Assembly: GCA_023266455.1 (NCBI GenBank)
Contig: JAHFQD010000033.1
Span: forward strand, 1 to 10,349
From: Candidatus Muproteobacteria bacterium
GTDB taxonomy: Bacteria; Pseudomonadota; Gammaproteobacteria; Acidiferrobacterales; Sulfurifustaceae
Length of the DNA stretch: 10,349 nt
Direction of reading: 5' to 3'
Below the pieces are notes generated by a model, which was not told the DNA's origin, did no database searches, and saw nothing but the letters and a program-made list of their open reading frames with translations. Below, one piece after another: positions 5,278 through 10,349 of this stretch; position 1 is the first letter of the stretch; each line of letters begins with the position of its first letter. Made by a program: the position numbers and the translations under genes.

Positions 5278-7458
5278 ATGACGGTAGTTCTCCTGGAGGC
5301 TTTGCGCGCGATCGCACTGGGTGCGGTTGTGGTTTTTTTCTGGTGTGCCCGCAAAAAGCCCGTCGTTTATAGCCTGCGCGGCGCCTTGGCGCTGCTGGCG
5401 GGGTCGTTGTGCGTGTTGATTGCCGTCATGGTCGGTTTTGGCGGCGCTAGCGGTTCGAGCCATGCGCATCTGACCGGCCTCGGAAATCTCATTTCTTCTT
5501 TGGAAACCACGTTGACCTTAGCCGGCGTCGCACTGGTCGGCATGGGACTGTGGCATCTGATTCCTACTATGTCGCATCAGTCCGATGCGGCGCCGAATTC
5601 ACTTTCCAGAAATTCCATCGGCATATCGGCGGCGCAGCAAGCTGCGACCGAGCGCAAGTACGCCGAAGAAGCAGCGTACCGCGAGAAGGAACGCGCGCAG
5701 ACGACGTTGGCCTCTATCGGGGACGGTGTCATTACCACCGATAAAGCTGGCAAGATCGATTACATGAACCCGGCCGCCGAACGGCTCACCGGCTGGAAAG
5801 ACGCCGAGGCGCGTGGGCATCCACTCAACGATGTGTTCAAGATTATCGAAGAAGAAAGCCCTCCCGATGTCGGCGGCCTAGTCGCCCCCGGTGTGCGTCA
5901 GGCGCGTCGCAAGAGCGACGTGCCGCGTTTGACATTAGTGCATCGCGCTGGCGTTCATTACGCGATTCAACAAACGGTCGTGCCGATGCATGACAGCGCC
6001 GGCAATCTCGTCGGCAGCGTGTTCGCGTTCCACGACATCACGCAAGAACAAGTACTGAAACAGCAGGTGGGATATCAAGCTAGCCACGATCCGCTGACCA
6101 GCTTGGTGAATCGCCAAGAATTCGAAACACAGCTACAACTCGCCATCGGCACCGCGCGTACGCAAAGCCGCGAGCATGCGGTGTGTTACATCGACCTCGA
6201 TCAATTTAAGATCGTCAACGACACCTGTGGACATATCGCCGGTGACGAATTGTTACGTCGTTTGGCGACGCGTTTACAGTCGACAGTGCGCACGGAAGAT
6301 TGCATTGCGCGCCTTGGCGGCGATGAGTTCGGCGCGTTGTTGTTCGACTGCCCGTTAGCGCAGGCGCGCGTTATCGCCGACGAGCTACACGACGCTATCC
6401 GCGATTTTCAATTTTCTTGGGAAGGCAACGTGTTCGAGATCAGCGCCAGCATCGGGTTGGCGCCGGTGACGGCGACGTCGGGGCATTTTGCCGACGTTCT
6501 CGCACGCGCCGACAGCGCTTGTTATCTGGCCAAAGACAAAGGCCGCAATCGGATTCACGTCATCGAACCGGACGATACCGAAATCGCCCAGCGCAGCGCG
6601 GACATGAAATGGGTGCTGCGTGTGACGCAGGCGCTCAAAGAAAACGAGCTGCATCTGAATTACCAACCGATTCACACCTTGCGCGGCAATGGCGCGGCCC
6701 CGAATTTTTGCGAAATTCTGGTGGCCATGCGCGAGGCGAATGGCAATATCATTCCCGCGAGCGCATTTTTACCGGCGGCGGAACGTTATGGGTTAATGCC
6801 GGCGGTGGATCGCTGGGTAGTCGGCAACGCGTTGTTATCGCTCGGTACGCAAGGCACGACGCTGTCGAAAGGTTGGACCTGCTCTATCAATTTGTCGGGT
6901 CAGTCGATCGGCGATCCGGATTTTCTCGATTATGTGGTGTCGCAATTGAAGACGACGGGCGCGGACCCGCGTTTGATCTGTTTCGAGATTACCGAAACCG
7001 CAGCGATCGCCAACTTTCCGCGCGCGCGGCATTTCATTTCGACACTGCATGCGATGGGCTGCCGTTTCGCGCTCGACGATTTCGGCAGCGGTTTGAGTTC
7101 GTTCGCTTACTTAAAGAATTTAACCGTCGACTACCTCAAGATTTCCGGCCATTTTGTGCTCGGTATCGCTGGCGATCCGATCGACCGAGCCATGGTGCAG
7201 TCGATCAATCAGATCGGCCATGTGATGGGTTTGACAACGATCGCGGAAAGCGTGGAGACGGATATTATTTTGGAAGAAGCGCGCCGTATCGGCGTGGATA
7301 TGGTGCAGGGTTACGCCATCGCGCGGCCGACGTCGTCTTCGATAGTGCTACCGATGGCGGATACGCAGCCGGTCCGTGCGGCGACCAAATTAGAGGGCGA
7401 ACCGGGTCGGATTGCGGTACCGTCGACAGGAATGATTCCCCGGGCGTCGCGGTCGTAA
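5278..7458 (+). CDS. Membrane-anchored PAS-GGDEF-EAL c-di-GMP signalling protein
   Basis: A 726-residue protein with up to three membrane helices (about 7-24, 35-55, 78-96), then a charged coiled-coil linker (about 118-142), a PAS domain (about 140-258, GDGVITTD...NPAAERLTGW), GGDEF (about 265-430) and EAL (about 448-690). The diguanylate cyclase site is intact (GGDEF 347-351), with an RxxD inhibitory site (R338-D341) five residues before it, so product feedback is likely. In the EAL domain, residues matching RocR E175, N233, E265, D295, D296, K316, E352 and Q372 are present (E479, N538, E570, D600, D601, K621, E657, Q677). The positions of R179 and D318 are A483 and S623, so phosphodiesterase activity may be weak. 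It is followed by a hairpin and a convergent binding-protein gene. The PAS ligand is unknown. Confidence 0.95.
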   Translation: MTVVLLEALRAIALGAVVVFFWCARKKPVVYSLRGALALLAGSLCVLIAVMVGFGGASGSSHAHLTGLGNLISSLETTLTLAGVALVGMGLWHLIPTMSHQSDAAPNSLSRNSIGISAAQQAATERKYAEEAAYREKERAQTTLASIGDGVITTDKAGKIDYMNPAAERLTGWKDAEARGHPLNDVFKIIEEESPPDVGGLVAPGVRQARRKSDVPRLTLVHRAGVHYAIQQTVVPMHDSAGNLVGSVFAFHDITQEQVLKQQVGYQASHDPLTSLVNRQEFETQLQLAIGTARTQSREHAVCYIDLDQFKIVNDTCGHIAGDELLRRLATRLQSTVRTEDCIARLGGDEFGALLFDCPLAQARVIADELHDAIRDFQFSWEGNVFEISASIGLAPVTATSGHFADVLARADSACYLAKDKGRNRIHVIEPDDTEIAQRSADMKWVLRVTQALKENELHLNYQPIHTLRGNGAAPNFCEILVAMREANGNIIPASAFLPAAERYGLMPAVDRWVVGNALLSLGTQGTTLSKGWTCSINLSGQSIGDPDFLDYVVSQLKTTGADPRLICFEITETAAIANFPRARHFISTLHAMGCRFALDDFGSGLSSFAYLKNLTVDYLKISGHFVLGIAGDPIDRAMVQSINQIGHVMGLTTIAESVETDIILEEARRIGVDMVQGYAIARPTSSSIVLPMADTQPVRAATKLEGEPGRIAVPSTGMIPRASRS

Positions 7459-7501
7459 TGCGTTTTTCTCGTTGTTAAATCACTCAAGCGTATTTCTTTA
7501 A

Positions 7502-7533
7502 AAGTATTCTTTCTCTCAGGAAAGCGAATACTT
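7502..7533. terminator. Probable bidirectional terminator between convergent genes
   Basis: AAGTATTC (7502-7509) and GAATACTT (7526-7533) are perfect arms; CTTTC/GAAAG inside can extend the hairpin past a small bulge. The stem is A/T-rich and followed by ATTTGTC, so it is weak by itself. It lies in the 143-base gap where the two genes converge. Confidence 0.5.
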
Positions 7534-7601
7534 ATTTGTCGCTTAATTCTTATTTCAACGCGTCGCGTTATTACGCCCACGTCATTTTTGTAAGAACAAA
7601 T

Positions 7602-8603
7602 TTAGTGCGACAACGTCCGCAATTTCGTCTGCAATGTCGTCTCATTCTCCAACTGCAAATCCAGCGAAGAAGCGACGCGACGGTTGATAGAGACGGTGAA
7701 ATATTTAGGGTAGCTCGGTGGGGGTAGTAGCGCGTCTTTGGTGAAAACTTTTGAATTCAATAATTCTCCAACCTGGCGACCGATTTGTTCCGGGGTGGAA
7801 TAAATCGCGAGAAGGGCGCCAGCGTCGACATAAGCCTCCGACTGTCCAATAACCGGAATGCCGTAGCGATAGGTGGTGAGCAGTACGTGGTGCAGCGTTT
7901 CACCGTCGTAAGCCATCGGTTCCGCCGCCGACAATAGGATGTCAGCCTTGCCCAATAAATGTTCCAACGCGGGGATGAGTTCTTCGCGCTGATTAATGGT
8001 GGCGGTTTCAACGGTTAGTGAACGCTCGCGACAACCATTGCGCAGTTCGTTTTCCAGACTGCGCGTCGAAGGTCCCAGAATCATCGCGACCTGCTTACGT
8101 TTTGGCAGGGCAATGCGTAATAAATCCAGTTGCCGGCCGATGGGTTGATCCAAAAAGATGGCGGAATCGCGATGCGTTAACGGTTTGCCGTCGCGGCCAT
8201 TTCGCAGGATCTCCTGCGCGATGGTGCGTGGGATGAGCGTATAAAGAATCGGCGACGCCGGGTTGGCGTGCATCGCGGCGCGCGCGGCATCGGGCCCGAT
8301 GGTTATGACTAATGTTGGGTGCGTGCTCAGCCCCGCGGAGAGATTATTGATGTGCTCGATGTCGAGTTCGATTTTCGCGCGTGGCGGCTGCGCCGCGAGG
8401 GTGGAGCCTATGGACTGTGCCATTTTTTGGTAAGCGTCGTTCTCGCCACCCAACAACACCAGGATTTTAATCGGCGTACCGGTAGCGGCGGCCGTCGTGG
8501 CGACGGCGGTGAGAAGCAATCCAACGCACCAACTAACGATGCGCAGTCGCAGCTTCAGCAATGTCCGCGCGCGTACGCTCGGGGACGAGAAATGGAAAGA
8601 CAT
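7602..8603 (-). CDS. ABC_sub_bind-family periplasmic substrate-binding protein
   Basis: A 333-residue secreted protein of the ABC transporter substrate-binding family PF04392. A basic N-region (RARTLLKLRLR) leads into a hydrophobic stretch (about 22-36) and a likely cleavage after TTAAA near residue 40. The mature part begins PIKILVLLGG with two Rossmann-like lobes. It contains VITIGPDAARAAM, TLIPRTIAQEIL, QVAMILGPSTRS, ADILLSAAEPMAYDG and GIPVIGQSEAYVDAGALLAIY, and ends with SINRRVASSLDLQL, the family's usual close. The frame continues 56 codons upstream to 8771, but that stretch is not signal-like, so the Met before the signal peptide was chosen; it has no strong ribosome binding site. No permease or ATPase is adjacent, so it may serve sensing rather than transport. 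The ligand is unknown. Confidence 0.82.
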   Translation of the reverse strand: MSFHFSSPSVRARTLLKLRLRIVSWCVGLLLTAVATTAAATGTPIKILVLLGGENDAYQKMAQSIGSTLAAQPPRAKIELDIEHINNLSAGLSTHPTLVITIGPDAARAAMHANPASPILYTLIPRTIAQEILRNGRDGKPLTHRDSAIFLDQPIGRQLDLLRIALPKRKQVAMILGPSTRSLENELRNGCRERSLTVETATINQREELIPALEHLLGKADILLSAAEPMAYDGETLHHVLLTTYRYGIPVIGQSEAYVDAGALLAIYSTPEQIGRQVGELLNSKVFTKDALLPPPSYPKYFTVSINRRVASSLDLQLENETTLQTKLRTLSH

Positions 8604-8818
8604 ATGTTGTAAGCGGTGCCCAATAGCTTGTGAAAGCTTCGCTTTGACGGTGCATCCCATGCGTTCTCGATCGGCATCCTGCGACGTCTTTTTCTTTTTG
8701 TCTCGAGTCGTGCAAAGCAAACAACTTATTCTATGACAACCCTCCATCCGATGCATGCGAACTTCGAGCATGACGAACGGAGCAGAATCAAATTCTAGGT
8801 TCAGGGTTGGACAACTTG

Positions 8819-8839
8819 ATATACGACTTTAGTCTATAT
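8819..8839. repeat. A/T-rich inverted repeat between SPOR gene and binding-protein gene
   Basis: ATATA-C-GACT-TT-AGTC-TATAT: two nine-base arms, perfect except for one extra C, around TT. It lies about 20 bases after the SPOR gene stop and 215 bases before the binding-protein start (minus strand). It could be an operator or a weak hairpin; the 254-base gap otherwise shows no clear promoter or terminator. Confidence 0.35.
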
Positions 8840-8857
8840 GCGCGTTACGCCGATTCG

Positions 8858-9367
8858 CTATTTTTTCTCGGGCGGTAGTTGGATCACGCTCATAGACGGC
8901 ACGCCGAGTTGGCTTGATAGCGCCGCGCGTATTTTGCGGGCGTCGTTGGCGGAAGTGTAGGAACCGGCGGCGACGATAATCCAATGCGCGTTACGTCCAT
9001 CGACGATGCTCAGCATTCTGATCGGATATTGCATGTCGCGTAGTCGCTTCGCCAATGCCTCGGCGTGTTGTGTGTCGGCAAACGCGCCTGCTTGAACGGC
9101 ATAGCGCGTATCGTCGGTCGATGTGCCGGAGAGAAGAAGTTGATCGGCCGAGATCGTGCCTTCCGGTAATGCAGTTTTCTTAGGCGCGGCAGAAAAATCG
9201 GGCATTTTGAGATTGCTCAATTCCGGCGCGACGATATCGCTCGGAATCACACGGCGCACCCGGGACTCGACTTCTTGTCGCACCGAATCGGGCGCCAGCA
9301 CGCCGGCGACGTACAACAACGCTCCAAGCAGAATCAGGATCACAACCGTGCTTAATTTGACGATCAT
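8858..9367 (-). CDS. Membrane-anchored SPOR-domain protein
   Basis: A 169-residue protein with a single N-terminal membrane helix (about 4-24), a polar, Pro-rich linker (about 25-85) and a C-terminal SPOR domain (about 88-165: RYAVQAGAFADTQHAEALAKRL, then HWIIVAAGSYTSANDARKIRAAL). SPOR domains bind peptidoglycan glycan strands stripped of stem peptides and often bring proteins to the division site; topology puts the domain in the periplasm. It is shorter than FtsN and lacks other recognisable domains, so FtsN itself is unlikely. The gene starts nine bases after the DoxX gene stop, so it is probably co-transcribed with it. No strong Shine-Dalgarno is seen, which also suggests coupling. The link to the DoxX/BufC genes is positional only. 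Confidence 0.85.
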   Translation of the reverse strand: MIVKLSTVVILILLGALLYVAGVLAPDSVRQEVESRVRRVIPSDIVAPELSNLKMPDFSAAPKKTALPEGTISADQLLLSGTSTDDTRYAVQAGAFADTQHAEALAKRLRDMQYPIRMLSIVDGRNAHWIIVAAGSYTSANDARKIRAALSSQLGVPSMSVIQLPPEKK

Positions 9368-9376
9368 GCGCGTTTC

Positions 9377-9853
9377 TTATTTCAGGTAATGGCGACGGAT
9401 GAAATGATCGACCGAGATTTTACCGGGGCCGTGCAGAATCACGGTCAGTAGCAGCGTACCGTACAACGCGTGTTGCAGGATGCCGAATTCTTCCAAACCG
9501 GGGTAGGAGATCACCGCGATGATATTGAAGACGAACAACACCGCCGCCGCGAAACGACCGCCCAGGCCCAGTGCCAGCAAGATTGGAAAGAATAATTCCA
9601 CGCCCGCGCCGAGGTACGCCGCCAATTCCGGCGGTAACAACGGCACGTGATATTCGGTTTTGAAAAGATTGATCGTAGTGGGGTTCATATGAATGAACGG
9701 GAAGCCGCCGTCGATGCTGACCTTGGTTAGCCCCGAGTCCCAAAAGAATCTCGCCGCCCACAGCCGAATTCCCAAATCCGCCACTGGCGACAGCCATTCG
9801 AGAAAACGGATTACGGGCTTCGTGCAACGAGTGGTGCATTTAATCAGTGTCAT
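9377..9853 (-). CDS. DoxX family membrane protein (BufD-like by position)
   Basis: A 158-residue inner-membrane protein with four helices (about 21-45, 76-97, 99-117, 124-141). Family marks include IRLWAARFFWDSGLTK near the first helix, a periplasmic loop with FKTEYHVPLLPPELAAYLG, ELFFPILLALGLGGRFAAA and a last helix GILQHALYGTLLL. Its ATG at 9853 has a GGACA-like site and lies 13 bases after the stop of the HvfC/BufC gene. DoxX genes typically follow the DUF692 (MNIO) and DUF2063 genes in bufferin-type operons. Their role there is not firmly known; a redox or membrane-associated step in copper handling has been supposed. The family call is firm, the pathway is from context. Confidence 0.9.
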   Translation of the reverse strand: MTLIKCTTRCTKPVIRFLEWLSPVADLGIRLWAARFFWDSGLTKVSIDGGFPFIHMNPTTINLFKTEYHVPLLPPELAAYLGAGVELFFPILLALGLGGRFAAAVLFVFNIIAVISYPGLEEFGILQHALYGTLLLTVILHGPGKISVDHFIRRHYLK

Positions 9854-9866
9854 GACGTGTCCTTAA

Positions 9867-10349
9867 TTATTGACTATCCAAATGAAATCCAACGATGACG
9901 CCGCTGGCGATATATCGCTGCAGCGCGCGCATTAAATCGAAATGGGTCTCCATCGTTTGCGCAGCATCGTTGGCGACAGCAAGCGTCTGAATTTCCGCAA
10001 CCGCGCTCAACAATGTGTAATCGCCGGTGCCGATTCTTTCGATCTCGACATCCAAGTCGTGGCGCGCGATCAACAGATATTCGCCGCTGGCATTCAGCTC
10101 GGCGGCGCCGTCGCGTTCCGGTTGATTCGCTTCCCAGATGCGCGACACCGGATAGGCCGAAGCGAGCAACTGCGCCGAGGGATGTAAATGAAACACGAGA
10201 TTCGGATAGGTCTCCGGCGGCAACGTCGCCAGCGATTCGAGCGGCAGCGGTGATGCGTCGCCGGCGTGGAACGCCGTGTGCCAAGCCCATTCCAGGCGCG
10301 CGACGTCCGGCAGATAAACCAGCGACTGCGCCGGTTCGAACGCCGCCAG
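9867..10349 (-). CDS. HvfC/BufC family (DUF2063) protein, C-terminal part (5' end outside window)
   Basis: The frame is open to the right edge and gives 160 residues of the C-terminal half. It contains YLPDVARLEWAWHTAFHAGD, ESLATLPPETYPNL, FHLHPSAQLLASAYPVSRIWEANQ, and an end with ALQRYIASGVIVGFHL. These are the marks of the second domain of the DUF2063 proteins now called HvfC/BufC. Those work with an MNIO enzyme (DUF692, HvfB/BufB), probably binding the precursor peptide, to convert cysteines in a RiPP precursor (DUF2282 or similar) linked to copper. The N-terminal domain, the MNIO and the precursor should be beyond the right edge. An in-frame TTG at 10223 is not the start, since the conserved domain begins upstream of it. 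The neighbouring DoxX gene supports the call. Confidence 0.85.
   Translation of the reverse strand: MAAFEPAQSLVYLPDVARLEWAWHTAFHAGDASPLPLESLATLPPETYPNLVFHLHPSAQLLASAYPVSRIWEANQPERDGAAELNASGEYLLIARHDLDVEIERIGTGDYTLLSAVAEIQTLAVANDAAQTMETHFDLMRALQRYIASGVIVGFHLDSQ

Noticed and set aside
6417..7478. Long plus-strand frame of 353 codons inside the GGDEF-EAL gene
   Set aside because: It is Arg-rich and without domain-like pattern; the other frame carries all GGDEF and EAL motifs. It is an overlapping-frame shadow.
8604..8771. 56-codon upstream extension of the binding-protein frame
   Set aside because: It would place a Cys/Lys-rich tail before the signal peptide; the Met at 8603 gives a normal secretion signal.
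1..10349. CRISPR arrays, tRNA or rRNA genes, insertion sequences, attachment sites
   Set aside because: No regularly spaced direct repeats, no cloverleaf or rRNA-like sequence, and no transposase or integrase frames were seen on either strand.

Overview
The window looks like chromosome of a mid-to-high-GC proteobacterium, most likely a gammaproteobacterium. The reasons are the ~400-residue type of argininosuccinate synthase, a PAS-GGDEF-EAL signalling protein, an HvfC/BufC + DoxX gene pair, a SPOR-domain protein and CCCTCTCC-type intergenic hairpins. No rRNA, tRNA, CRISPR array, transposase or origin is seen. Species cannot be named from the sequence.

Left edge (1-1263): the tail of a polymorphic-toxin locus. 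A gene entering from the left ends in an ADP-ribosyltransferase-like toxin tip (3-518). It is overlapped by a probable immunity gene (518-883). Directly after this lies a short stopped reading frame (873-956) that looks like the last residues of another toxin. Its TGA overlaps the ATG of a second small gene (953-1183), a candidate orphan immunity gene. This reads as a displaced toxin tip that left its immunity gene behind. The part up to 883 is visibly more A/T-rich than the rest. A palindromic repeat and a strong intrinsic terminator (1236-1263) close the block.

Middle (1432-4941): an epoxide-hydrolase-family alpha/beta hydrolase (minus), a gene-poor stretch with one doubtful small ORF, a four-helix membrane protein of unknown role with a strong ribosome binding site, and argG. 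argG is bracketed by two related CCCTCTCC/GGAGAGGG hairpins.

Signalling section (4942-8603): after a 336-base intergenic region with an inverted repeat and a structured leader comes a membrane-anchored PAS-GGDEF-EAL protein. Its GGDEF and inhibitory (I-) site are intact. Its EAL domain keeps the metal and base residues but has lost two usually conserved ones. It converges, across a hairpin, with an ABC_sub_bind-type periplasmic binding protein that has no transporter partners here. The two may form a sensing pair, but only position suggests this.

Right edge (8858-10349, minus): three tightly spaced genes. They are the C-terminal part of an HvfC/BufC (DUF2063) protein, a DoxX membrane protein and a membrane-anchored SPOR-domain protein. 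The first two are the usual end of the operons that make MNIO-modified RiPPs (bufferin-type, copper-linked). The precursor and MNIO genes would lie just beyond the right edge.
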